Part shown: piece after piece, positions 35,271-44,065 of the stretch
Position numbering within the stretch: the first letter of the stretch is position 1
How the letters are laid out: each line of letters begins with the position of its first letter
Source: an uncultured Flavobacteriaceae bacterium
GTDB lineage: Bacteria > Bacteroidota > Bacteroidia > Flavobacteriales > Flavobacteriaceae
DNA: 64,000 nucleotides
Assembly (NCBI GenBank): GCA_947500435.1
Contig: CANMRV010000004.1
Coordinates: 558,001-622,000 of the forward strand
Direction: 5' to 3'
Made by a program: the position numbers and the translations under genes
The notes under the pieces: generated by a model
What the model was told of the DNA's origin: nothing
The model's database searches: none
The model's input: only the letters and a program-made list of their open reading frames with translations

Positions 35271-35936
35271 TTATTTTGCCTTGGATAATAAAGGCTGTCG
35301 AACTAAAAGAATACCAATCCATATGAACCAAATAATTTGGCTAATACCAAAGACTTCCGTGAAAATGTCCAACGGATAAATGGTAAGAATTCCAGCTATT
35401 CCAACTAAAATACCAAGAGCATTTAATGGCTTATTAAAAATTTGTCCCTTCAGAGCAATTAGACTTAGGAACAGCACCCAAACTCCGCCGACAATTTCGT
35501 TTCCACCTCCAAGTCCTTCTGTAATTATTGTTACACTAGACCAGATTAACATTGCGTTTTCAGGTTCTTTATTTCCGATTTCAATTACAGAGTTTAAACC
35601 TATGTTTGCGATCATTCCACTGGCAATAACCAACCCCACCCAAATGAATCCAAAAACGGAAGCTAAGCTTGAAAATACTGGCGCATAGATTTTCAACTTT
35701 TGATGAATTGTGAGAACGACGACGGCCAATAAAATTCCGAACAAGACATAGCTTACAAAATTTAAAACGGAAAGCGTTAGGTAATTATCGGAAAGGAAGC
35801 TTAATTTCTCTATTTCGTTGGCATCTGCATTTGGGTAGACTAAAACACCGCCATAAACAAGGAAAGCGGAAATGTAAATGAAAGCCTCAAGAATTGCACA
35901 TATGCCACCTATTTTGAGTAATTTTCTTAGCTCCAT
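35271..35936 (-). CDS. DUF4386-like membrane protein
   Basis: A 221-residue inner-membrane protein with about six hydrophobic segments (IGGICAILEAFIYISAFLVY, LTLSVLNFVSYVLFGILLAV, VFGFIWVGLVIASGMIANIG and a C-terminal ISQIIWFIWIGILL). The pattern resembles DUF4386, membrane proteins of unknown role. The N-terminus ELRKLLKIGGICAILEA has a basic positive-inside start. It converges on the GT39 gene with 12 nt between stops and lies 60 nt after the flippase-like gene on the minus strand. No motif gives a reaction. Confidence 0.7.
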   Translation of the reverse strand: MELRKLLKIGGICAILEAFIYISAFLVYGGVLVYPNADANEIEKLSFLSDNYLTLSVLNFVSYVLFGILLAVVVLTIHQKLKIYAPVFSSLASVFGFIWVGLVIASGMIANIGLNSVIEIGNKEPENAMLIWSSVTIITEGLGGGNEIVGGVWVLFLSLIALKGQIFNKPLNALGILVGIAGILTIYPLDIFTEVFGISQIIWFIWIGILLVRQPLLSKAK

Positions 35937-35996
35937 AATTTAACCTGTTTTTACTCAAGACGAGTTAATAGTGGTCTTGTTACAGACTAAAGAGTT

Positions 35997-36872
35997 TTAT
36001 GAAATCCTAAGTGTATCTAGTGTTATCTTTTTGATATGATAAATAACGCCAAAAAGAGATACTATAGCTGTAATGAAAAGGAAAGTCATACTTATGGCTA
36101 CTGAAGTAGTATCATCCAACCCGAGCAATACGGCTCCGTAGTAAAAGACAACTTCCCTGCTGCCCACCGGGCCAATGGTCACGGGCAGTATCAAAACTAT
36201 AGATGATATCAAGAAAATGACTAGATAAGCCATGGTATTGGCTTCAATTCCTAATGATTTTAGGATAAAGAACACGCATACCAATTGTGCGAATTGTACT
36301 AAGGCCGAATAGCCAACTGATTTCCAAAAAACCGGCAGCACATATCCGAAGAATTTTTTATTCAAAAAATAAAAAACAATTACACTCAAAGGAATTGCAA
36401 GCCCAATTAGAATATAATAATTTTCGAGTTGACTGTTATTGAGAAACAATGCCAATCCACATGCATAAATAAACAATAAAAGAAGACCACTTAATCGGTC
36501 AAGAACTAAAACCGAAACTACTTTCTTGGTTTCAACTTCAAATTTCTTTTTGATAACATAACCTTTGTAAGCATCGCCACCAATTCCTCCTGGGAGAAAG
36601 AGGTTGTAAAACATGCCCAAAAGATAGAGTTTCAAGTTGCTTTTGTGTGTCAAGAACACTTTTAATTCATGAAAGTAACCATTGAGACGGAAGGCAGCTA
36701 TGCCTTTAGAAACAACGAAAAAAAGCAAAGCCAACACCAAAAACATTGGATTTGCTTTCCGCACCGTTTCGAAAACCTCAGTTACGTTTAGTTTGGTAAA
36801 TATAAAATAGATAAGCGCCGCACTTATTAGAATCTTTAGCGCGGTTAAACCTTTCTTACGCAGATTCGCCAC
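35997..36872 (-). CDS. Lysylphosphatidylglycerol synthase TM-region / flippase-like membrane protein
   Basis: A 291-residue protein with seven or eight predicted helices of the UPF0104/LPG-synthase transmembrane family (AglD-like). Signature segments are FLPGGIGGDAYKGYVIKKK, VSVLVLDRLSGLLLLFI and LPVTIGPVGSREVVFYYG. Members sit next to glycosyltransferases and are thought to help move or present lipid-linked substrates; only the MprF relatives have a proven role. The start overlaps the end of the GT2 gene by 17 nt, so the two products are made together. Confidence 0.88.
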   Translation of the reverse strand: MANLRKKGLTALKILISAALIYFIFTKLNVTEVFETVRKANPMFLVLALLFFVVSKGIAAFRLNGYFHELKVFLTHKSNLKLYLLGMFYNLFLPGGIGGDAYKGYVIKKKFEVETKKVVSVLVLDRLSGLLLLFIYACGLALFLNNSQLENYYILIGLAIPLSVIVFYFLNKKFFGYVLPVFWKSVGYSALVQFAQLVCVFFILKSLGIEANTMAYLVIFLISSIVLILPVTIGPVGSREVVFYYGAVLLGLDDTTSVAISMTFLFITAIVSLFGVIYHIKKITLDTLRIS

Positions 36873-37815
36873 CTACTGTTATTTTTTTGATTCTATAAGG
36901 CCGCTTCTGCTGTGATTCGTAATAGGTTCGAATCAAAAGTTCCATGACAATGCCTATTGTAAATAATTGGATTCCGGCCAGGATAAACATCAATCCGAAA
37001 ATTAGTAATGGTCGAGTTCCTATATCTTCTCCAAAACCGAACTTTACAATTAAAAGATAAACATTGATTAGTCCGCCTAAAATAATTAATAGAACTCCAA
37101 AAATCCCGAAGAGGTGGATGGGACGCTGAAAATACTTCCGTATGAAAAGCAGAAGCATCATATCCGCAACTACTTTGAATACTCTTTCCAATCCGTATTT
37201 TGACACGCCTGCATGTCTTGCATGATGTTTTACAGGGACTTGTTTTATCTGGGCGCCCTCAAGATGAGCAAGTAAAGTGATAAAACGGTGCATTTCTCCA
37301 TATAGATTCAATTCTTTGGCGATGTCTTTGGTAAAAACTTTGAGTGCGCAGCCGTTGTCTTTGATATCCAATTTTGTGACCCTTCTCACCAAAAAGTTGG
37401 CGATTTTAGAGGGGATTTTTTTGACTAGGGAATCCTTCCGTTTCTGACGGATTCCTGTTACAACATCATATTCTTCCTGAACCGCATAGCTCAACATTTC
37501 GGGAATATCGCTAGGGTCATTCTGTAAATCCCCATCCATGGTTATAATATACTCGCCCTTTGCGTGGTCGATTCCTGCGGCTAGCGCCAAACTTTGTCCG
37601 TAGTTCTTTTTAAGCTCAATCAAATGGACCTTACTATCATTCATTCCTTTGACAACCTTGCGGGTACTATCTGTGGAAAAATCATCTACATAGATGATTT
37701 CATAGTTATAACCGGTCAAGCTTTCATGAATCTTTTCGGTTAATAGAACCGCGTTGTCTTGCTCGTTATAAAAAGGGACTACTATGGAAAGTAAGGAATC
37801 AGTAATTACGTTCAT
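36856..37815 (-). CDS. Polyprenyl-phosphate glycosyltransferase (GT2, ArnC/DPM1-like)
   Basis: The 319-residue protein has an N-terminal GT2 domain with VVPFYNEQDN (12-21), YVDDFSTDST (42-51) and the metal-binding DGDLQNDP (94-101), then KVFTKDIAKELN and a C-terminal pair of membrane helices (LFGIFGVLLIILGGLINVY and LLIFGLMFILAGIQLFTIG). This architecture fits enzymes that load a sugar on undecaprenyl phosphate at the cytoplasmic face. The downstream flippase-like protein overlaps it by 17 nt, and a GT39 transferase is encoded close by in the opposite direction. Together they form a plausible lipid-linked sugar pathway for envelope decoration; the sugar is unknown. Confidence 0.93.
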   Translation of the reverse strand: MNVITDSLLSIVVPFYNEQDNAVLLTEKIHESLTGYNYEIIYVDDFSTDSTRKVVKGMNDSKVHLIELKKNYGQSLALAAGIDHAKGEYIITMDGDLQNDPSDIPEMLSYAVQEEYDVVTGIRQKRKDSLVKKIPSKIANFLVRRVTKLDIKDNGCALKVFTKDIAKELNLYGEMHRFITLLAHLEGAQIKQVPVKHHARHAGVSKYGLERVFKVVADMMLLLFIRKYFQRPIHLFGIFGVLLIILGGLINVYLLIVKFGFGEDIGTRPLLIFGLMFILAGIQLFTIGIVMELLIRTYYESQQKRPYRIKKITVGGESA

Positions 37816-37848
37816 TGACTAGGTGTTGCTGGCGCAAATTTAGGGATT

Positions 37849-38886
37849 TCATTTATGATGTGCTCGCAGTAGTTTTTCTGCGGCGCGAAATGGGGAAATC
37901 CTATTGTTTATAACATCATCTATCAGCTTCTCAAGCGCTTTAACCACCTTTTTATCTTGATAGAAGTGCTGTTTGAGTTGGTCATCAAGAGTCTGTAACA
38001 ACCAATTTTTGTTTTGTTTTTGCCGTTTGGAAGTGAAAAAGTTTGCTGCTTTGTTTTCTGAGATGTATTTTAAAATCATCTCCCAGATTTCATCAAGTCC
38101 AGTGTTTTCCAGTGCGGAACAACTAAGTACTTTTGGCATCCATCCGTTTTCTTTAGGAGGATATAAATGCAAAGCCCTAGAAAATTCAACGGAAGCACTT
38201 CGAGCTCGCTTCAAATTATCACCATCTGCTTTATTAATTACAATAGCATCAGCCATTTCGATAATTCCACGTTTGATTCCTTGTAGCTCATCTCCGGCTC
38301 CCGGAAGTTTCAATAACAAAAAGAAATCCACCATGCTATGCACTGCGGTTTCGCTTTGACCTACTCCAACCGTTTCGACGAGAATGATATTGTAGCCAGC
38401 TGCTTCACAAAGAATAATGGTTTCTCTGGTTTTGCGGGTGACCCCGCCTAATGATATTCCGGAAGGGGAGGGGCGAATAAACGCATTTTCATCTTTTACC
38501 AATTCTTGCATTCTAGTCTTGTCCCCCAAAATACTTCCTTTGGTTTGCGTACTTGTAGGATCTATGGCCAGAACGGCTACATTTTTACCAAGGGATGTCA
38601 ATTTTTTTCCGAAGGATTCTATAAACGTACTCTTGCCAACTCCTGGAACTCCAGTAATACCGATACGAATACTATCGGTCTTTTTTGCCAAACATTTCTC
38701 AATGATGGTATTCGCCTTTTCAAGGCTTTCTTTTTTGGCACTTTCTACCAAAGTGATAGCGCGAGCCAAGGACGTTTTATCACCATTTAGAATTCCGGAA
38801 GTTAATTCTTCCGCCGAAGGAATAATTTTTCGGCTATCTTGAATTTTGGAAATTCTAGCTGGAGTTGTTTTATTTTGTGACGCCAA
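37849..38886 (-). CDS. meaB: Methylmalonyl-CoA mutase-associated GTPase MeaB
   Basis: MeaB (also ArgK) is a G3E GTPase that protects and reloads methylmalonyl-CoA mutase with adenosylcobalamin. The 345-residue protein has Walker A GVPGVGKST (79-87), the switch region AIDPTSTQTKGSILGDKTRM, FIRPSPSGISLGGVT, the Walker B-like ILVETVGVGQSE, and the NKAD base-specificity motif. The start is a TTG at 38886, two nucleotides after the DUF2911 stop, because no ATG fits. The mutase genes are not in this window. It is the last gene of a short run with DUF2911. Confidence 0.95.
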   Translation of the reverse strand: MASQNKTTPARISKIQDSRKIIPSAEELTSGILNGDKTSLARAITLVESAKKESLEKANTIIEKCLAKKTDSIRIGITGVPGVGKSTFIESFGKKLTSLGKNVAVLAIDPTSTQTKGSILGDKTRMQELVKDENAFIRPSPSGISLGGVTRKTRETIILCEAAGYNIILVETVGVGQSETAVHSMVDFFLLLKLPGAGDELQGIKRGIIEMADAIVINKADGDNLKRARSASVEFSRALHLYPPKENGWMPKVLSCSALENTGLDEIWEMILKYISENKAANFFTSKRQKQNKNWLLQTLDDQLKQHFYQDKKVVKALEKLIDDVINNRISPFRAAEKLLRAHHK

Positions 38887-38888
38887 TC

Positions 38889-39458
38889 TTAATTATTAAT
38901 AGGAACTTGAACAATAGTTTCGTCCCATGATAGAGAAAGGTTTACTGGGTTTCCTTGATCAAAAGAAATCGTAAAATTTTCTCGTTCTGCAGAAAGGGAA
39001 TTTGATGGGACTTCGACTTGTACTACATCGGTATCTGGATCTCTTGTAGTTTCCTTACCACCACTCAGCAGGGTAACACCCCATTCAGGTACCTCACTAT
39101 TGAAAATAACAGACCAGCTATCTTTTCCAGGTATTGTCCATATAGCGTACGTTCCAGCAGGTAAATCTTTATCTATGATTTTGACGGACGTTTTGGTAGT
39201 AAAGGTAGTAGGTTCGTTTGCTCCGGTTCTCCAAACGGCATCATAAGGAACCAGTTCCCCGAAAATCACTCTACCTTTTTTAAAGGGACTTGAATAAGAA
39301 ACCGATAAATCCATTCCATTCTGTGTATAAGTAGCCACTTTTTGCGGACTGATTTTTTTAGTTTCTCCTTGCATGTACGGCCATGCGATAAATTTAAAAA
39401 TCAAAAACAAAGCGCCGAAGGTAATCAGCAAGCCGATAAGCCATTTTTTTAGTCTCAT
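38889..39458 (-). CDS. DUF2911 protein with N-terminal membrane anchor
   Basis: A 189-residue protein with one N-terminal hydrophobic helix (LIGLLITFGALFLIFKFIAW), likely an uncleaved anchor, and a periplasmic DUF2911 domain: VSYSSPFKKGRVIFGELV, VWRTGANEPTTF, LPAGTYAIWTIPGKDSW and WGVTLLSGG. The family is beta-rich, frequent in Bacteroidetes and of unknown function. It ends two nucleotides before the meaB start. An aldose epimerase gene is 74 nt upstream on the same strand. Confidence 0.9.
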   Translation of the reverse strand: MRLKKWLIGLLITFGALFLIFKFIAWPYMQGETKKISPQKVATYTQNGMDLSVSYSSPFKKGRVIFGELVPYDAVWRTGANEPTTFTTKTSVKIIDKDLPAGTYAIWTIPGKDSWSVIFNSEVPEWGVTLLSGGKETTRDPDTDVVQVEVPSNSLSAERENFTISFDQGNPVNLSLSWDETIVQVPINN

Positions 39459-39532
39459 GTCTATTATATTTATTGGGTTGGTCTAAGTTACTAAATCGGC
39501 AGTTATTTCAACAATTTTGAGAAGGACCTAAT

Positions 39533-40438
39533 CTATAAAAGATCAAAAACGAATTTGGAATCATTCTTATAGATTTCCCCAGGGCGAAGTCTACTACTAG
39601 GAAAGTTTTTATGATTTGGTGCATCAGGATAGTTTTGGGTTTCAAAGCAGATGGCTGGAAATTCTGGAGGATTATAGCATATTAGTGCGGGCTGATTTGT
39701 ACTGACCTCCATTGAAATCCCAGTTTTGTCAGAAGAAACCTTTCCTGTCACTTTTGATTTGGGGTCAATTATAAAGGGCGTATCTAATCGTATACTTCCA
39801 ATTTTCTTTTCATTCAAAAAATCAAAAGAAGTCTCTTTTACAGGAACTATTTCGCCAGTAGGTAATAAGTTGGCATAAGTCTCCATCATTTGCGAACAAT
39901 TCAATTGGAGGTTATAATCATCTATTTGACTCGCATCATCTAACCGAAAATAAGAATGATTGGTCAAATTGATTACCGTGGTGAGGTCAGTGCTTGCTTC
40001 ATGAATGATATGCAAGTGGTTATTGATTAGTTTATAGGTAACATAGACTTTCAAATTGCCTGGGTAACCTTCTTCTAAGTGCTTGCTGAGGTATGATAAT
40101 TTCACAAAAGGCTGTCGCCCTTTATGCACTTCTTCTATGGTCCAGTATTTTTTACCGAAACCTTCTTTTCCTCCGTGGAGATGAACACCGTCTTTTTGGT
40201 ACAGATCATAGGTTTCACGTTCTAGTTCAAATTTCCCGTTTGAGATACGACCGGCATATCTTCCAATACAAGCACCTAAAAATTTATTGTCCTCTAAATA
40301 TTTAGCAGGAGAGTTGAAACCTACAACCACGTTGATAGATTCGCCATCTTTATCTTTTACCAGTAGCTTTTGAATAATTGCTCCGTAATCAAGCACGATT
40401 AAGGTGATAAAGGGTGTGCTGATGGTAACTTGCTTCAT
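39533..40438 (-). CDS. galM: Aldose 1-epimerase (galactose mutarotase)
   Basis: The 301-residue cytoplasmic protein is a GalM-type mutarotase that interconverts anomers of galactose or glucose. Features are VLDYGAIIQKLLVKDKDG, GACIGRYAGRISNGKFELE, the catalytic His region VHLHGGKEGFGKKYW, NLTNHSYFRLD with the second His, LPTGEIVPVK and the C-terminal CFETQNYPDAPNH-type segment with the catalytic Glu and YPDAPN. No signal peptide is present, unlike many exported Bacteroidetes paralogues. It is divergent from the sigma factor operon with about 173 nt between starts. Confidence 0.92.
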   Translation of the reverse strand: MKQVTISTPFITLIVLDYGAIIQKLLVKDKDGESINVVVGFNSPAKYLEDNKFLGACIGRYAGRISNGKFELERETYDLYQKDGVHLHGGKEGFGKKYWTIEEVHKGRQPFVKLSYLSKHLEEGYPGNLKVYVTYKLINNHLHIIHEASTDLTTVINLTNHSYFRLDDASQIDDYNLQLNCSQMMETYANLLPTGEIVPVKETSFDFLNEKKIGSIRLDTPFIIDPKSKVTGKVSSDKTGISMEVSTNQPALICYNPPEFPAICFETQNYPDAPNHKNFPSSRLRPGEIYKNDSKFVFDLL

Positions 40439-40611
40439 ATAATTTTAATAATTATTTGGGGATGGATTTTGAATCAAATACGTAAGTTTCACTCAAATCG
40501 ATGTTTTGAACAACTACTTATTTTATAAAATTACTTGTTTTTTGCAACATCCAATTTTTTCTTTCGTCCTTAAAGGGAATTCATCATCAAAACCAACAAC
40601 GAAACTGCCTA

Positions 40612-41154
40612 ATGTTTCAAATTGATATCGTAGAGGAATGCAAAGCGAATAACCGCAGAGCACAATTAAAGCTTTATAAACAGTATTGTGACGGCATGTT
40701 TTGCGTCGCGATGAGGTTTCTGAAAAATGCTGATGATGCGGAAGATGTGATACAAGAAGCTTTTATAAAGGCATTCCAAAAGATAGAACAGTTTAAAGGC
40801 GATGTCACTTTTGGAGCTTGGCTAAAACGGATTGTTATCAATAAGAGTATCGATTTCTTAAAAACAAAACAACAGAAATTAGTTGAGTTAGATGAAGGGT
40901 ATATGCATGTAGAGGCGGATGAGAATTGGTCAATAGCGGATGGTATATCGCTTGATGAAGTAAAACAGGCCATTGAAAGTTTGCCAGATAAGTATAGATA
41001 TGTGGTGATGATGTTTTTGATGGAAGGTTTTGACCATAGCGAGATTTCTCAGGTATTGAATATTTCCGAATCGGCATGCAGAACTAGATTATTAAGGGGA
41101 AAAGGATTTTTGAAAGAACTATTAAAAGATAAAAGATATGTCTCAGGATCTTAG
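40612..41154 (+). CDS. ECF-type RNA polymerase sigma factor
   Basis: A 180-residue sigma-70 family factor. Region 2 is clear with AMRFLKNADDAEDVIQEAFI and KIEQFKGDVTFGAWLKRIVI, and region 4 with SLPDKYRYVVMMFLMEGF then the helix-turn-helix HSEISQVLNISESACRTRL. It directs core polymerase to a small set of promoters. The downstream gene (41138-41722), which overlaps its end by 17 nt, encodes a membrane protein likely to be its anti-sigma factor, and a third gene encodes an exported adhesin-like protein. Autoregulation and control of this trio is the simplest reading. Confidence 0.94.
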   Translation: MFQIDIVEECKANNRRAQLKLYKQYCDGMFCVAMRFLKNADDAEDVIQEAFIKAFQKIEQFKGDVTFGAWLKRIVINKSIDFLKTKQQKLVELDEGYMHVEADENWSIADGISLDEVKQAIESLPDKYRYVVMMFLMEGFDHSEISQVLNISESACRTRLLRGKGFLKELLKDKRYVSGS

Positions 41155-41722
41155 AGAATTATTCAAAAAAGAAAGGGAAGAACAAAAGCCTAGGATTAAG
41201 GAAGGTCACCAGGAGCGTTTTTTGGAACGGTTGGAAGACGAACTACCTAAGGAGAAGAAATCCTATCTCTATTTGTTCAAAATTGCTGCTGCGGTTTTAT
41301 TATTAATTACCACAGGGTATTTCGGATTCAAAAAGTACACTGAAGATCCTATTAAAGAAACCATTGTAAATAGAGGTGGAGAGGCAGAAGAACAGAAAAG
41401 AATCTCTTTAGGTGATTTATCTCCCGATTTAAAAAAGGTTGAAAACTACTATGTGGCGAATATAAATCTGGAATTATCAAAACTGGAAGTTTCTCAAGAT
41501 AATAAGGCCCTTGTGGAAAGTTTTATGAATCAACTGGAAAATCTGGATAACGAGTATCAAGGACTGAATAAAGAGTTAAATCAGATGGGTCCTAATGACC
41601 AGACCATATCCGCATTAATTCAAAATTTACAATTACGATTGCAATTATTACAGAAGTTAAAAAAGAAGTTGAACGATTTAAATACATCAAAAAATGAACA
41701 AGTTGAGACAAACACCATTTAA
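41138..41722 (+). CDS. Membrane anti-sigma factor-like protein
   Basis: A 194-residue protein with a charged cytoplasmic N-terminus (residues 1-43, FKKEREEQKPRIKEGHQERF), one membrane helix at about 44-63 (LYLFKIAAAVLLLITTGYFG) and a helical, coiled-coil-prone periplasmic part (residues 90-190) rich in Leu, Asn, Gln and Glu. This layout fits single-pass anti-sigma factors in Bacteroidetes, although no zinc-binding motif is present. It overlaps the sigma gene by 17 nt and the next gene by 29 nt, so all three are made in a linked way. Confidence 0.8.
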   Translation: MSQDLRELFKKEREEQKPRIKEGHQERFLERLEDELPKEKKSYLYLFKIAAAVLLLITTGYFGFKKYTEDPIKETIVNRGGEAEEQKRISLGDLSPDLKKVENYYVANINLELSKLEVSQDNKALVESFMNQLENLDNEYQGLNKELNQMGPNDQTISALIQNLQLRLQLLQKLKKKLNDLNTSKNEQVETNTI

Positions 41723-43178
41723 AGTGCTCACAATGCTCCTGTGCTTCATCGCCACTGGAGCATACGGGCAAAAGCAGACCAAAACCTTTAACGAAACTTT
41801 TAATGTTTCTACGGATGCCATACTCGATATAAATACCAGTCATGCAGATATTGAGTTCGAAACCTGGAGCAAAAATGAAGTGGGAATTGAAGCTATTATT
41901 GAGCTTGAAGACGCTACTGATGAAGAAGCAAAGACATATTTTGAAAATTCAGGTTTTGAAATTTTAGGAAACAGTAAAAAGGTTACGATTTCTACAGGGA
42001 AGGAAAATAATTCTCTTTGGTCAAATACGCTCGGAGATTCACAAAACTTCCATATTGAGATGCCTGAGTTTCCTGAAGTACATGCATATACTTTTGATTT
42101 CGATTTTGGGGAGTTGAGTAATATGCCGATGCCACCGATTCCACCCATGGCCGAGTTTGACCATAAGGCCTTTAAAAAGGATGGTGATAAGTATCTAAAG
42201 CAGTGGAAGAAAGAATTTGATGAAAACTATGATGAAGAGCATGTTAAGGAATTGGAGGAATGGGCAAAGCGTATGGAGGAGAAGCAAGTAAAAATGGAGA
42301 AGAAGCGTGCTGAAATGATGAAAAAAAGAGAGGAGATGACGGAAAAAAGAAATAAGAAACGCGCAGAACTTCAAGAAAAAATGGCTAAGGCTAGAGAAAA
42401 GCGTAGGGAGGCGCAAAATGAAAGAAGGGCGCATCTATTGGAACGAAGAACTTATGGTCGCTTTGCCAATGATTCATCGCGAGTTATTATTATCAATGGA
42501 GATAGTGTAAATACATATTTCCATGGGAGACCTAGTATTTTTTATAGCTCCTCCAACGGATTGCATAAAAACTATAAAGTCAAGAAGACTATTAAGGTGA
42601 AAATGCCAAAGGGAATGAAAATCAAAATGAATGTTCGGCATGGTGAAGTTAAATTGGCAGGTAATACAATGAATTTAAATGCAATACTTTCACATTCGAG
42701 CCTTTGGGCGGCCAGGATTGACGGAGTTGGAACTAAGATAGATGCTTCTTACACCCCTATAAATGTTAAAACATGGTATTACGGACAACTGCAAACGAAG
42801 TATTCGGAAAATGTCGCTTTGGAAGAAGTATTTGATTTGAGGCTGAATTCTACTTCATCCAATGTAATTATTGATCGTGTCGTGAATGGAGCTTTTATTC
42901 AAAATGATTTTGGCCCATTAGAAATCAAATCGGTTGCCAATAATTTTAAGGATATTGACATCACTTTGCAAAATGCGGAGTTGAACTTTAAAACACCGAA
43001 TGTTCCGTTTACAATCTATGTAAACGGAACATCTTCAAAATTGTCTTCTCCTTCGAGCATAACTTTAGATCGAACGAAAAACCATAACAATACGATTCAC
43101 CGGGGTTATTTTAAGAACAAGGATTCTGGTAGTTCAATTAGTATTAACTCCAAGTATAGTGAAGTAGTTTTAGAATAG
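41694..43178 (+). CDS. Exported adhesin-like protein (DUF4097-type) with long charged helix
   Basis: A 494-residue protein with a signal peptide ending AYGQ (residue 26). Residues 27-130 and 260-494 are beta-helix-like repeats as in DUF4097 and GIN-type putative adhesins (ILDINTSHADIEFETWSKNE; NVRHGEVKLAG, LNSTSSNVIIDRVV). Between them residues about 158-252 form an almost purely Lys/Glu/Arg helix (MEEKQVKMEKKRAEMMKK and similar), likely a long single alpha-helix or coiled coil. It ends at 43178, directly against the convergent gene starting its stop at 43179. It could sense or mark envelope state for the sigma/anti-sigma pair with which it overlaps; that is inference. Confidence 0.82.
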   Translation: MNKLRQTPFKVLTMLLCFIATGAYGQKQTKTFNETFNVSTDAILDINTSHADIEFETWSKNEVGIEAIIELEDATDEEAKTYFENSGFEILGNSKKVTISTGKENNSLWSNTLGDSQNFHIEMPEFPEVHAYTFDFDFGELSNMPMPPIPPMAEFDHKAFKKDGDKYLKQWKKEFDENYDEEHVKELEEWAKRMEEKQVKMEKKRAEMMKKREEMTEKRNKKRAELQEKMAKAREKRREAQNERRAHLLERRTYGRFANDSSRVIIINGDSVNTYFHGRPSIFYSSSNGLHKNYKVKKTIKVKMPKGMKIKMNVRHGEVKLAGNTMNLNAILSHSSLWAARIDGVGTKIDASYTPINVKTWYYGQLQTKYSENVALEEVFDLRLNSTSSNVIIDRVVNGAFIQNDFGPLEIKSVANNFKDIDITLQNAELNFKTPNVPFTIYVNGTSSKLSSPSSITLDRTKNHNNTIHRGYFKNKDSGSSISINSKYSEVVLE

Positions 43179-43916
43179 TCATTCTCTGAGTACGAGCGTC
43201 CCAAAAATATCTGCATTTATCCAAGCCTGATTCTTATCCTCTCCTGGCACAAACACCGAACCTATATAATTTTCTCGTTCTGTACTACCATCATTGTCAC
43301 AATAGGCTAGGGCAAAACCAAATTTTTTATCAGCTTTGAGAATAGTTGCTCCATTTTTATTTCCATCTGTATAGCTATCATCGTAAATTGTTATTGCCAT
43401 TTCCCATGTGCTAAGATTACCCTCGAAGGTTCTTTTTGAAAGAATGTGCTCATTATATAGCATTGGTTCTTTACTCGGAGATAAATCTACCACGTTCCCG
43501 TCTAGAGCAATATGATAACCAAAAGCATTATGACTCTGCTGGTGCAAGCCTCCGGAATTATCCTCATCTATGAAAACTTGAATTGAGTCATCATTCCACC
43601 AGAGTTTTAAAGGGTCTTTGACACGGTCGTATAAGGAGTCATCAACGATTTCTACAAGTAAGTAAAGCTTGTTCTCGTCCCAGCTCAATTTGTAGCGACC
43701 ATTAAAGTCATCGTGCTCATAGGGCTTTCCTAGCCAATTTTGATCCAGAGGATGCCAGGGAGTCATGTTCCAAGAGTTTTCATTGCCCTTACCATCTATA
43801 TCCGGACTTTTGGTCACTTTCTGTACTTCAATGATTTGAATATCTTCTTTCTTGTGAGACTCGGGATAACAAGAATGAAATATAAGGGATAGACAGAGTG
43901 GGACAATTAGCTTCAT
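43179..43916 (-). CDS. CBM9-like sugar-binding lipoprotein
   Basis: A 245-residue lipoprotein (signal LCLSLIFHSC, Cys16). The mature part is a single family 9 carbohydrate-binding-like domain: SPDIDGKGNENSWNMTPWH, RYKLSWDENKLYLLVEIVDD, WWNDDSIQVFIDEDNSGG, FGYHIALDGNVVD and WEMAITIYDD. No catalytic domain is attached. It probably binds sugars at the surface. Its stop codon directly follows the stop codon of the convergent adhesin-like gene without a spare base, and no terminator is visible there. Confidence 0.87.
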   Translation of the reverse strand: MKLIVPLCLSLIFHSCYPESHKKEDIQIIEVQKVTKSPDIDGKGNENSWNMTPWHPLDQNWLGKPYEHDDFNGRYKLSWDENKLYLLVEIVDDSLYDRVKDPLKLWWNDDSIQVFIDEDNSGGLHQQSHNAFGYHIALDGNVVDLSPSKEPMLYNEHILSKRTFEGNLSTWEMAITIYDDSYTDGNKNGATILKADKKFGFALAYCDNDGSTERENYIGSVFVPGEDKNQAWINADIFGTLVLRE

Positions 43917-44065
43917 AGGTTACAAATTTGGGGATTTGCAACTCTAAGATAGTAATTTCTTACGTTTTTGACAGATTTTAATACGATAAATATAAATAGA
44001 ATAGGCCAAATGGTAAGAAAAAAAGAGACTAATTAGCCGCTTTAATACTATTATGTCACGTAATA

